Shown: in pieces, positions 9,810 to 17,876 of the stretch
Position numbering within the stretch: position 1 is the stretch's first letter
Layout: each line of letters starts with the position of its first letter
Assembly: GCA_025362315.1 (NCBI GenBank)
Contig: JANYGP010000062.1
Coordinates: forward strand, 1-64,000
DNA from: Polaromonas sp.
GTDB taxonomy: Bacteria > Pseudomonadota > Gammaproteobacteria > Burkholderiales > Burkholderiaceae_C
Direction of reading: 5' to 3'
Length of the DNA: 64,000 bases
Notes under the pieces: generated by a model
What the model was told of the DNA's origin: nothing
What the model saw: the letters and a program-made list of their open reading frames with translations, nothing else
The model's database searches: none
Made by a program: the position numbers and the translations under genes

Positions 9810-11243
9810 TTATTGGGTTCCGTGCCGCAAGCGCGCAAATACTTTCCAGAAAGCTGCGTCTTGGGTGGTCGCAAAATTGATTCGCATCAGGCTCGATGGC
9901 TGACGCGCTGCATGAAACAGTGCGCCGGGTGCCAGCAGATAACCCTCGTCCAGCATTTGCTGGGCAAGTATTTCCGTGTCGGTGCCGGTGTCCACCCAGC
10001 CAAAAAGTCCAGCAGGTTCGGCGGCAAAAGTGCAGCCGTGGGCCAAAGCCAGGCGGGCGCTGCGCGCTCTGGCCACTGCCAGCTGCCCGCGTATGCGCTC
10101 GGCATGGCGGCGCAGCTGCCCCTGGTCAATGCACCAGGCCATGGCTTTTTCAAGCAAGGCGGGCGTGGTCAGTGAGGCCAGAAGTTTGGTGTCCAGCAGG
10201 CGTTCAAACAAATCGGGGGGCGCAGCCAGATAGCCAACGCGCCAGCCGGGCGCCAGTATTTTGGCAAAACCACTGACGTAAATGGTGCGCTGAAGGCCGT
10301 CAAGCGCTGACAGGCGGGTGGCATGCTCCGGCGCGAGGTGGCTGTACGTGTCGTCTTCAACAATGTGAAAGTCATGCCGGTTGGCCAGCTGCAACACGCG
10401 GTGGGCGCTGCCGGGGCTTAAGGTGTAACCGGTGGGGTTGTGCAGCACACTGACGCTGACAAACAACTTGGGCGCGTGCAGTTCGCAATACGCCGCCATC
10501 ACATCCAGGTCGGGCCCGGCGGCTGTGCGGGGTACCGGCAAGATGCGCATGCCCAGCGCATTCAAACGCGCAAATTCAATGGCCCAGCCGGGCTCTTCCA
10601 CCATCACGCAGTCACCGGCGCGCAGAAGCGTGCGGCTGACGATGTCCAGCGCATGGGTGGCACCCACGGTGGTGATGATCTGGCTGGGGGCGGCCTGCAC
10701 ACTGATGCTGGCCAGCTTTTGCGACAGCGCGCGGCGCAGGTCACTGTCGCCTGCAGGTTCTCCGTAATGCAGTGACAGGCCGTGCAATGCCTTGGCACTT
10801 GTGAAGCGCCTGACGGCAGCAGGCAAAAAAGTTGTCTCCAGCCAATCCGGTGGAAACACACCCATCCCGGGCTGCGGGTTGCTGCTAATGCCGTGGAACA
10901 TGCCGCGAATCAGTGCGGTGGCATTGACCGGGTTGTGCTGCGGCGTATTTGTGAGCTGTGTACCGGGTGCTATTGATTCAAGAGCTGCTTGCGCCCGAAT
11001 TTGCTGGTCTGAAGTCGTTTCGCGTACATAAAAACCGCGGTTTTTACGGGCTTCAATCAGTCCCAGCGCCAGCAACCTGTCGTAAGCTGCCACCACAGTT
11101 GAAGCGCTGACACCCTGCTGCACGGCACACTGGCGTACCGACGGCAGGCGCGCGCCGCCCGCCAGCAAACGGGTGCGGATGCGCTCGGCAAAGCGGTTGG
11201 CAAGCTGCTCTGTCAGCGACTGGGACGCGGTTTTCATCAACAT
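9810..11243 (-). CDS. MocR-type GntR regulator with aminotransferase domain
   Basis: The 477-residue protein has an N-terminal GntR winged helix (residues about 5-75, with RLPSVRQCAVQQGVSASTVV) joined to a class-I aminotransferase-like domain that binds PLP (SGFAKILAPGWRVGYLAAP contains the lysine). MocR proteins act as PLP- or amine-sensing regulators of a neighbouring gene. Here it is transcribed divergently from the eight-gene unit that starts at 11355, which is its likely target. A copy of the dispersed repeat lies inside the gene at 10969-11008, in the linker between the two domains. ATG at 11237 is an alternative start. Confidence 0.88.
   Translation of the reverse strand: MLMKTASQSLTEQLANRFAERIRTRLLAGGARLPSVRQCAVQQGVSASTVVAAYDRLLALGLIEARKNRGFYVRETTSDQQIRAQAALESIAPGTQLTNTPQHNPVNATALIRGMFHGISSNPQPGMGVFPPDWLETTFLPAAVRRFTSAKALHGLSLHYGEPAGDSDLRRALSQKLASISVQAAPSQIITTVGATHALDIVSRTLLRAGDCVMVEEPGWAIEFARLNALGMRILPVPRTAAGPDLDVMAAYCELHAPKLFVSVSVLHNPTGYTLSPGSAHRVLQLANRHDFHIVEDDTYSHLAPEHATRLSALDGLQRTIYVSGFAKILAPGWRVGYLAAPPDLFERLLDTKLLASLTTPALLEKAMAWCIDQGQLRRHAERIRGQLAVARARSARLALAHGCTFAAEPAGLFGWVDTGTDTEILAQQMLDEGYLLAPGALFHAARQPSSLMRINFATTQDAAFWKVFARLRHGTQ
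10969..11008 (+). repeat. Dispersed GCTGCTTGCGCCC repeat, copy A
   Basis: The stretch has the element order GCTAT, spacer, GAGCTGCTTGCGCCCG on the plus strand and lies antisense inside the MocR gene, in the interdomain linker. Confidence 0.7.
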
Positions 11244-11283
11244 AAAAAATCCGTGGAGGTTGACGCTGTGCTGTTGACACCAG

Positions 11284-11320
11284 CAATACAGTTTTTAAAT
11301 ATGTGTGCTCAAGTGTATTG
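11284..11320. promoter_or_regulatory. Candidate operator between MocR and lysE-type genes
   Basis: A perfect 7-bp inverted pair, CAATACA (11284-11290) and TGTATTG (11314-11320), lies in the 111-bp divergent gap. Its half-sites are 30 bp centre to centre, about three helical turns. It is a plausible MocR binding site, but this is inference from position only. Confidence 0.3.
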
Positions 11321-11354
11321 GTAGTGTGCTTGCCCTGACTTTAAAGTCAAGTCC

Positions 11355-11999
11355 ATGAATTGGCAAGAATTTACGGCACTCCTGGTACTGGCAACAGCCA
11401 TGAGCTTTTCCCCCGGCCCCAACACGACTGTGTCTGCTGCCCTGGCAGCCAACCACGGCATGAAGCGCGCGCTGTTGTTTGTCTGCGCTGTGCCTGTTGG
11501 CTGGGGTTTGCTTCTCACCGTGTGTGTGTTTGGTTTGGGCGCGCTGCTGCTGGCCGTGCCGCTGCTGGCCACCACGGTCAAAGCCATTGGCGTTGGCTAC
11601 CTGCTGTTTCTTGCCTTCAGACTTGCCAAATTAAAAAGCCTCTTTCATCGGAGTCATATGCCAATTGAGAGCGCGTCGCCAGACAGGCCAGCACGGCTGG
11701 ACATCAGCTTCATGGAGGGCGTGGCCATGCAGTTTGTCAACATCAAGGCCTGGATGCTGGCGCTGAGCATTGTCAGCGGCTGGATTGCCGGGCGCGCCAA
11801 TCCGGGCGAACGTTTCGCCATTGTGCTGCCCTTGATGCTGGCGTTTGCATTTTTCAGCAACCTGACTTACGCCTGGATGGGCGCACTGCTCAAAGACTGG
11901 CTGGCTGGGCCGGCAGGGTCAGGCCGGCGCTTGAGATGGTTTAACCGCGGCATGGCCGTGGTGCTGGTGTTGACGGCATTCTGGATGGCAACGATATGA
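11355..11999 (+). CDS. LysE/RhtB-family amino-acid exporter
   Basis: This is a 214-residue inner-membrane protein with about six hydrophobic segments and the family signature MSFSPGPNTTVSAALAANHG near the N-terminus. LysE/RhtB proteins export amino acids or related amines. It is the first gene of the plus-strand unit divergent from the MocR regulator and overlaps the next gene by 4 bp (ATGA), which suggests translational coupling. The substrate is unknown. Confidence 0.88.
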   Translation: MNWQEFTALLVLATAMSFSPGPNTTVSAALAANHGMKRALLFVCAVPVGWGLLLTVCVFGLGALLLAVPLLATTVKAIGVGYLLFLAFRLAKLKSLFHRSHMPIESASPDRPARLDISFMEGVAMQFVNIKAWMLALSIVSGWIAGRANPGERFAIVLPLMLAFAFFSNLTYAWMGALLKDWLAGPAGSGRRLRWFNRGMAVVLVLTAFWMATI

Positions 12000-12904
12000 G
12001 CCCTGTCTCAAAAGAATCAATGACCAAAGGCTTGTGGCTGGGCTTGCTGGGCATCCTGATATTTTCAGTCACGCTGCCGATGACGCGGCTGGCTGTGGGC
12101 ACACCTGACGCGCCGCAAATGTCTGGCCTGTTCATTGCCATGGGGAGGGCCGTGGTAGCGGCTGGTTTGTCTGCTTTGTTTTTGATAGCTACTCGCGCCC
12201 GTTTACCGGCGCGCCAGGACTGGTTGCCTTTGGCAATTACTGCGGGCGGCATTGTGTTCGGGTTTCCATTGTTCACATCCATTGCTATGCGCCATGTAGA
12301 AGCCATGCACGCCAGCGTCATCGTGGGTGTGCTGCCGCTGGCCACTGCTGCTGTGGGCGCCATGCTGCATCGGCAGCGGCCATCAACTGGGTTCTGGTTG
12401 TGTGCAGGTGTAGGCAGTGCGCTGGTGGTGGTGTTTGCGGTGCTGCGCTCGGGTGGTACCGGGTTGGGCGTCAGTGTTGCCGACTTGCTGCTGCTGGCTG
12501 CCATGCTGTGCGCCGCAGTTGGCTATGGCTATGGCGGCCGCCTGTCGCAGCACATGCGGGCAGAGCATGTGATTTGCTGGGCATTGGTTATATCGTTGCC
12601 CTTCACACTGCCACTCAGTGTTTATTCATGGCCTGCGCAAGCACTTAAACCGGTGTCCTGGCTGGCGTTTGCATACGTGGCGGTGTTCTCCATGTGGCTG
12701 GGGTTTTTTGCCTGGTACCGCGGGCTGGCACTCGGCGGTACGGTACGGGTCAGTCAGGTGCAACTGGTGCAGCCGTTTTTATCAATGCTGTTTGCCATAC
12801 CGCTGCTGGGTGAAAAGCTCGATGCTGTGACGGTGGGATTTGGACTGGCTGTGATTGCGACTGTTTTTATTGGCAAGAAGATGCCTGTGGGTATGGCGAA
12901 GTAA
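11996..12904 (+). CDS. EamA/DMT-family transporter
   Basis: The 302-residue protein has about ten hydrophobic segments in two repeated halves, typical of drug/metabolite transporters that often export amino acids or metabolites. The motif FSMWLGFFAWYRGLALGG fits the second EamA repeat. Its start overlaps the lysE-type gene by 4 bp. A degenerate repeat copy (12183-12207) is read in frame and encodes the loop after the second membrane segment (LIATRARLPA). Confidence 0.85.
   Translation: MSPVSKESMTKGLWLGLLGILIFSVTLPMTRLAVGTPDAPQMSGLFIAMGRAVVAAGLSALFLIATRARLPARQDWLPLAITAGGIVFGFPLFTSIAMRHVEAMHASVIVGVLPLATAAVGAMLHRQRPSTGFWLCAGVGSALVVVFAVLRSGGTGLGVSVADLLLLAAMLCAAVGYGYGGRLSQHMRAEHVICWALVISLPFTLPLSVYSWPAQALKPVSWLAFAYVAVFSMWLGFFAWYRGLALGGTVRVSQVQLVQPFLSMLFAIPLLGEKLDAVTVGFGLAVIATVFIGKKMPVGMAK
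12183..12207 (+). repeat. Dispersed repeat, copy B (degenerate)
   Basis: The core GATAGCTACTCGCGCCCGTTTA resembles the repeat with one substitution in the GCTGCT half. It lies in frame inside the EamA transporter gene, in the same reading frame as the other intragenic sense copies. Confidence 0.45.
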
Positions 12905-12919
12905 AAAAAGGCTCTGAAA

Positions 12920-14080
12920 ATGATCTGGACCCAGGCGCAACGCGCTGAAAAAATGAACCCTTCAGTCATTCGCGAAATACTGAAGGTCACTGAAAAGCCG
13001 GGCATCATCAGTTTCGCCGGTGGCCTGCCGTCACCCAAGACTTTTCCGATTGACGCGTTTGCAGCGGCCTGCGCCACTGCGCTCAAAACCGATGGCGAAG
13101 GTGCGTTGCAGTACGCAGCGAGTGAAGGCTACGCACCGCTGCGTGAGTGGGTGGCGAATTCGCTGCCGTGGACCGTTGATCCGGCGCAGGTGCTGATTAC
13201 CACCGGCAGCCAGCAGGCGCTGGACCTGGTTGGCAAAGTGCTCATCGACAAAGACTCAAAAGTGTTGGTAGAAACGCCAACCTACCTGGGCGCGTTGCAA
13301 GCCTTCACGCCAATGGAGCCCGCGTTTGTGAGTGTGGCCAGCAATGCAGACGGCATTGACATGGCTGAATTGCAGACAAAAGCCAGGGAAGCGCGGTTTA
13401 TGTATGTCGTGCCGAATTTTCAAAACCCGACGGGCCGCTTGATGGGCGAAGCACGGCGTGCCGAGCTGATCGCCACTGCAGCGCAAATTGGTCTGCCAAT
13501 TGTGGAAGACAACCCTTACGGTGAGTTGTGGTTTGATGCGCCGCCGCCCCTGCCCTTGACCGCCCGCAATCCTGAGGGTTGCATTTACATGGGCAGCTTC
13601 AGCAAGACCCTCGCACCCGGTTTGCGCCTGGGCTTTCTGGTCGCGCCCAAAGCGCTGTACCCAAAACTTTTGCAAGCCAAGCAAGCCGCTGATTTGCACA
13701 CGCCGAGCTTTAACCAGCGCATGGTGGCTGAAGTACTCAAAGGCGATTTTCTGGATCGCCATGTGCCCACCATTCGCGCCCTGTACAAATCCCAGCGCGA
13801 TGCCATGCTTGCCGCGCTCGATACACATTTGGCAGGCAGCGGCGTAAGCTGGAACCAACCAGAAGGCGGCATGTTCTTGTGGCTCAATCTGCCGCGCGGC
13901 ATGAATGCAACTGAATTGCTGCCCAAAGCGGTTGAACGCAACGTGGCCTTTGTGCCGGGCTCGGCTTTTTACGCAGATGCGCCGCAACTGAACACGCTGC
14001 GGTTATCGTTTGTAACGGCATCTGTCGACCAGATCAATATTGGCATTGCTGCCTTGGCAAATGTTGTTAAAACACATTGA
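12920..14080 (+). CDS. PLP-dependent class-I aminotransferase
   Basis: The 386-residue fold-type I aminotransferase opens FAGGLPSPKTFP and has GSFSKTLAPGLRLGFLVAP around the PLP lysine, with NFQNPTGRLMG upstream of it. It resembles 2-aminoadipate/aromatic-type transaminases, and the substrate cannot be read from the sequence. It follows the EamA gene by 15 bp. Together with the two exporters and the divergent MocR regulator it points to handling of an amino acid or amine. Confidence 0.88.
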   Translation: MIWTQAQRAEKMNPSVIREILKVTEKPGIISFAGGLPSPKTFPIDAFAAACATALKTDGEGALQYAASEGYAPLREWVANSLPWTVDPAQVLITTGSQQALDLVGKVLIDKDSKVLVETPTYLGALQAFTPMEPAFVSVASNADGIDMAELQTKAREARFMYVVPNFQNPTGRLMGEARRAELIATAAQIGLPIVEDNPYGELWFDAPPPLPLTARNPEGCIYMGSFSKTLAPGLRLGFLVAPKALYPKLLQAKQAADLHTPSFNQRMVAEVLKGDFLDRHVPTIRALYKSQRDAMLAALDTHLAGSGVSWNQPEGGMFLWLNLPRGMNATELLPKAVERNVAFVPGSAFYADAPQLNTLRLSFVTASVDQINIGIAALANVVKTH

Positions 14081-14113
14081 GCAATTCGTCGACTTTTTAA
14101 CCGAGGAGTTTTA

Positions 14114-14581
14114 ATGGAGCAACGCCCCCCACTACCGCCTTTCACGCGGGAAACCGCGATCCAGAAAGTACGCGCCGCTGAAGACGGCTGGAACACACGT
14201 GACCCGCAACGCGTTTCGATGGCCTACACCGAGCAAAGCCGCTGGCGCAACCGCGCCGAGTTCGTCACGGGCCGGGCCGAGATCGTTGGTTTGCTGTCGC
14301 GAAAGTGGGCACGCGAACTTGACTACCGGCTCATCAAGGAACTGTGGGCGTTTTCTGACCACCGCATTGCGGTGCGCTTTGCCTATGAATGGCACGATGA
14401 TGCCGGCAACTGGTTTCGGTCGTATGGAAATGAAAACTGGGAATTCGATGACAACGGCCTGATGGCCGTGCGTCACGCCAGCATCAACGATTTGCCCATA
14501 TTAGCCTCCGCCCGCAAGTTTCACTGGCCGCTCGGCCGCCGCCCGGACGACCATCTGGGCCTGAGCGATCTGGGTTTGTGA
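14114..14581 (+). CDS. DUF1348 (NTF2-like fold) protein
   Basis: The 155-residue protein is rich in Trp and Arg and has the family-typical segments [20 protein letters not shown] and [13 protein letters not shown]1348 proteins belong to the SnoaL/NTF2-like superfamily of small alpha+beta barrels, and their function is not established. An upstream CGAGGAG is a good ribosome binding site. Its stop is followed one base later by the GST start, so the two are probably coupled. Confidence 0.82.
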   Translation: MEQRPPLPPFTRETAIQKVRAAEDGWNTRDPQRVSMAYTEQSRWRNRAEFVTGRAEIVGLLSRKWARELDYRLIKELWAFSDHRIAVRFAYEWHDDAGNWFRSYGNENWEFDDNGLMAVRHASINDLPILASARKFHWPLGRRPDDHLGLSDLGL

Positions 14582-14582
14582 A

Positions 14583-15209
14583 ATGGGCACTCTTCAAATC
14601 TGGGGCCGCATGAGCTCCATCAATGTCAAAAAAGTTGTCTGGGCCGCGCAAGAGCTGGGCCTGGACTTTGAACGGCTGGAAGCAGGTGGCGTGCATGGTG
14701 TGGTTAAGACGCCTGCGTATGTGGCGCTCAATCCGAACTCGCAGATTCCTGTGATGCAAGACCGCGATTATGTTTTGTGGGAATCAAACGTCATCACGCG
14801 GTATCTCTGTGCAAAGCATTCAACAGGCAATCTGTACCCCACAGACCTGCAGGAACGATTCGACGCCGAGCGCTGGATGGAATGGCAGCAAACCACCGTC
14901 AACCCGGCCAGCCGCAATGGTTTTTGGCATTTGATTCGCCTGCCAGCAGACCAGCGCGACGTGGCGTTGGTCGAGCAGTCGAATGCGCTGGTTGAACCAC
15001 TGATGGCGATGCTGGATGCGCATCTGGCAACCCGCAGCTTCATGGTGGGTGAGCGTTTCACGATGGCGGATATTCCAATTGGCTGTGAAGTGCAGCGCTG
15101 GTTTGGCTTGCCGCAAGAACGCCAGCCGCGTCCTCACATCGAGCGCTGGTTTGCATCGCTCTTGGCCCGCCCTGCGGCCATGGGCGTGCTGGATTTACCC
15201 TTGGCGTGA
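14583..15209 (+). CDS. Glutathione S-transferase family protein
   Basis: The 208-residue protein has an N-terminal thioredoxin-like GST domain (IWGRMSSINVKKVVWAAQEL, then NPNSQIPVMQD and WESNVITRYL) and an all-helical C-terminal domain ending in the conserved FTMADIPIG helix. The catalytic position is probably the Ser of RMSSINV. It is the fifth gene of the unit divergent from MocR. Its presence suggests a glutathione-dependent step in the pathway. Confidence 0.88.
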   Translation: MGTLQIWGRMSSINVKKVVWAAQELGLDFERLEAGGVHGVVKTPAYVALNPNSQIPVMQDRDYVLWESNVITRYLCAKHSTGNLYPTDLQERFDAERWMEWQQTTVNPASRNGFWHLIRLPADQRDVALVEQSNALVEPLMAMLDAHLATRSFMVGERFTMADIPIGCEVQRWFGLPQERQPRPHIERWFASLLARPAAMGVLDLPLA

Positions 15210-15229
15210 TTCAGACCTGAAAGTCACAC

Positions 15230-16159
15230 ATGCAACAACGCCCCTTCAAACAAGTCGACGTTTTTACTGCCACGCCTTACTTTGGCAATCCGCTGGCTGT
15301 GGTCCTTGGCGGCGGCGGGCTGGACGACACCGCGATGCAGCGCTTTGCCCGCTGGACGAACCTGTCAGAGACTACTTTTATATTGCCGCCCACGCAGGCC
15401 GAAGCTGACTACCGCGTTCGCATCTTCACACCCGGCGGTGAGTTGCCGTTTGCGGGCCACCCCACGCTGGGCAGTTGCCATGCCTGGCTTGAGGCGGGTG
15501 GCATTCCAAAAAGCAAAGTATTCATCGTGCAGGAATGCGCCAAGGGGTTGATCCATATTCGCCGCGACAAGGCAAACGCACGACTTGCATTTGCCGCGCC
15601 TGCGTTGTTACGTGCCGCACCTGATCCCGCCATGTTGAAGCAAGTCGCCAGCGCGCTCGGTATCACCGCTGCACACATTGCAGCGGCACAGTTGCTCGAC
15701 AACGGCCCGGTGTGGCTAGGCCTGCTGCTGGACAGTCCCGATGCGGTTTTGCAGCTGACACCAAACCATCAAGAGCTGTCCAGGCTGGGCGTCAAGGTGG
15801 GCGTGGCAGGTGTTTATGCACCAACATCCGCGCCACTGATTGCCAGAGCCAACCGCGAAGCCAAAGCCTTCACCCAAAACGCTTGCGGCCCAGCACCCGA
15901 TCTGGAAGTCCGCGCCTTTGCAGCCTGCATTGGCATCCATGAAGACCCGGTAACTGGCAGCCTGAATGCCAGCCTGGCCCAATGGCTCATGGCCGATGGC
16001 GTGATGCCCACACACTACACCGCATCTCAAGGGGCTTGCATGGGCCGCGTGGGTCTGGTTGACTTGTACCAGGACGACCAGGACGACCAGGACGTAAAGG
16101 GCCAGGTATGGGTAGGCGGGCAATCAGTGACCTGTGTTGACGGAAGCGTGGTGCTGTGA
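15230..16159 (+). CDS. PhzF-family protein
   Basis: The 309-residue protein matches the PhzF/diaminopimelate-epimerase fold family: DVFTATPYFGNPLAVVLGG at the N-terminus, NLSETTFIL with the likely catalytic Glu, FAGHPTLGSCHAWL, and EDPVTGSLNASLAQWL near the C-terminus. Most members are isomerases of unknown substrate. Near the C-terminus three 9-bp repeats encode QDDQDDQD, an acidic loop that looks like a recent replication-slippage expansion. It overlaps the next gene by 4 bp. Confidence 0.87.
   Translation: MQQRPFKQVDVFTATPYFGNPLAVVLGGGGLDDTAMQRFARWTNLSETTFILPPTQAEADYRVRIFTPGGELPFAGHPTLGSCHAWLEAGGIPKSKVFIVQECAKGLIHIRRDKANARLAFAAPALLRAAPDPAMLKQVASALGITAAHIAAAQLLDNGPVWLGLLLDSPDAVLQLTPNHQELSRLGVKVGVAGVYAPTSAPLIARANREAKAFTQNACGPAPDLEVRAFAACIGIHEDPVTGSLNASLAQWLMADGVMPTHYTASQGACMGRVGLVDLYQDDQDDQDVKGQVWVGGQSVTCVDGSVVL
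16069..16095 (+). repeat. In-frame 9-bp tandem repeat
   Basis: Three units of CCAGGACGA (the last base of the third differs) lie inside the PhzF-family gene and add acidic residues near its C-terminus. Confidence 0.8.
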
Positions 16160-16842
16160 TGACTCGAATCGACCACCTGGTTATCGCGGCCAGCACACTC
16201 GAAGAAGGCGTGGACTGGTGCGAACGCACGCTGGGCATCACGCCTGGCCCGGGAGGCGAGCACCCGCTGATGGGTACGCACAACCGGCTGTTTTCAATGG
16301 CATCGCCCGAATATCCAAATGCCTATTTCGAAATTATTGCTATTAATACAGGAGCTGCTTGCGCCCGTGATATATGCGCCAAGCGCTGGTTTGACCTTGA
16401 CAGTCAGGCCCTGCAGCGTCAACTTCAGCAAACGGGCCCGCAACTGATTCACTTCGTCGCGAGTACGCCGCACGCTGCGCCTGCTGTGCAGGCTTTGGCA
16501 GATTTGGGCATGGATCGCGGCGAGTTGCGCAGCGCTTCCCGGAGCGCGCCACAGGGGTTGCTGTCGTGGCTAATCACCTTGCGCCATGATGGCCAGCGCC
16601 TGATGCATGGCACGCTGCCCACGCTGATCGAGTGGGGCGATGTGCATCCTACGCAGCACATGGCAGCTTCCAGCGTGACGCTGCAATCTTTATCTGCAAG
16701 CTGGCCTGATGCGGACCAACTCGGCAACGCTTATGCGGCCATTGATTTGCAATGTGTGGATGTGGTGCATGGTGAACCCAACCTGACAGCCACCCTGCGA
16801 ACACCGCGCGGCCTCGTCACCCTCCAATCCTCAGGAATTTAA
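16156..16842 (+). CDS. Glyoxalase-like (VOC superfamily) protein
   Basis: The 228-residue protein opens TRIDHLVIAASTLEEGVDWC, typical of glyoxalase-like domain (Glyoxalase_3) proteins of the VOC superfamily. His5 and the Glu of YFEIIAI are candidate metal ligands. A repeat copy encodes NTGAACARDICAK directly after the conserved EIIAI strand and before RWFDLD, where relatives carry a short variable loop. It overlaps the PhzF gene by 4 bp and abuts the dehydratase gene. Confidence 0.8.
   Translation: MMTRIDHLVIAASTLEEGVDWCERTLGITPGPGGEHPLMGTHNRLFSMASPEYPNAYFEIIAINTGAACARDICAKRWFDLDSQALQRQLQQTGPQLIHFVASTPHAAPAVQALADLGMDRGELRSASRSAPQGLLSWLITLRHDGQRLMHGTLPTLIEWGDVHPTQHMAASSVTLQSLSASWPDADQLGNAYAAIDLQCVDVVHGEPNLTATLRTPRGLVTLQSSGI
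16339..16384 (+). repeat. Dispersed repeat, copy C (in frame in the glyoxalase-like gene)
   Basis: GCTAT, spacer, GAGCTGCTTGCGCCCGTGATATATGCGCC. It is read in the sense frame and encodes AACARDICA, replacing a loop of the host protein. Confidence 0.8.
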
Positions 16843-17799
16843 ATGCTGACCTTGCAAGAAATTGAAGCTGCTGCTCGCGTGGTGTACCAGCAATTTCAGG
16901 CCACGCCCCAATACTGCTGGGCTTTGTCGTCAAAGCGCCTGGACACAGACTGCTGGATCAAGCACGAGAACCACACACCCGTCGGCGCTTTCAAAATTCG
17001 CGGTGGGCTGACGTATTTTGAAGCGCTCAAATCGCGCAGTGAATTGCCCAAGGAAATCATCAGCGCCACACGTGGCAACCACGGCCAGTCAATGGGCTGG
17101 GCAGCGCGTGCCCACGGCGTGGCCTGCACCATCGTTGTGCCACTGGGCAATTCGGTTGAGAAAAACGCCGCCATGCGCGCACTTGGCGTGACATTGATTG
17201 AGCATGGCGATGACTTTCAGGCAGCCCGGGAATTTGCGATCAACCTTGCCAGGCAGCGCAATGCGCACATGGTGCCCAGCTTTCACCCGGACCTGATTCG
17301 CGGCGTGGCAACCTACTGGTGGGAATTTTTCAAAGCCGTGCCCAACATGGATGTGGCCTATGTGCCGATTGGCATGGGCTCGGGTGCTGCATCAGCCATT
17401 GCTGCAAAGCTGGCACTGGGCAGCAAAGTCAAAATTGTCGGCGTGGTCAGCAGCCATGCCACAGCTTATGCCGATTCAATTGCTGCAGGCCGGGTGATAC
17501 AAGCGCCTGCCACGACTGTACTGGCCGACGGCATGGCCTGCCGCGTGCCTGACCAGGCGGCACTTGATGTGTTGACACCGCACATAAATCACATTGTGAA
17601 AGTCACCGACGCAGAAGTAGCCCAAGCCATGCGCGATATTTACACCGACACACACAACGTGGCAGAAGGTGCAGGCGCCGCCAGTTTTGCGGCTGCCATG
17701 CAGGAGCGGGCGACCTTGAAGGGCAAAGTAGTGGGCACCACGCTGTGCGGCGGCAATGTGGATGCCGCTGTGTTTGCGCAGGTTTTGGCGGGTAACTAA
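16843..17799 (+). CDS. Threonine/serine dehydratase-like PLP enzyme
   Basis: This is a 318-residue fold-type II PLP enzyme. Lys51 in the motif TPVGAFKIRGG is the PLP lysine, ATRGNHGQSMG is the substrate loop and GMGSGAAS the phosphate-binding loop. The length matches catabolic threonine dehydratases and hydroxyaspartate ammonia-lyases, which release ammonia from hydroxy-amino acids; the exact substrate is open. It starts right after the glyoxalase-like stop and is the last gene before a strong terminator. Confidence 0.85.
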   Translation: MLTLQEIEAAARVVYQQFQATPQYCWALSSKRLDTDCWIKHENHTPVGAFKIRGGLTYFEALKSRSELPKEIISATRGNHGQSMGWAARAHGVACTIVVPLGNSVEKNAAMRALGVTLIEHGDDFQAAREFAINLARQRNAHMVPSFHPDLIRGVATYWWEFFKAVPNMDVAYVPIGMGSGAASAIAAKLALGSKVKIVGVVSSHATAYADSIAAGRVIQAPATTVLADGMACRVPDQAALDVLTPHINHIVKVTDAEVAQAMRDIYTDTHNVAEGAGAASFAAAMQERATLKGKVVGTTLCGGNVDAAVFAQVLAGN

Positions 17800-17822
17800 C
17801 ACGCATGCCTGAAACCGCATTT

Positions 17823-17864
17823 CCTGCAAATTGAAGATCATTTCTTCAATTTGCAGGTTTTTGT
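17823..17864 (+). terminator. Rho-independent terminator after the dehydratase gene
   Basis: A perfect 15-bp stem (CCTGCAAATTGAAGA at 17823-17837 and its complement at 17843-17857) with a 5-nt loop is followed by a T-rich run. It closes the unit that starts at 11355 and separates it from the ATPase gene 20 bp downstream. Confidence 0.9.
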
Positions 17865-17876
17865 TAAGATGCGTCG

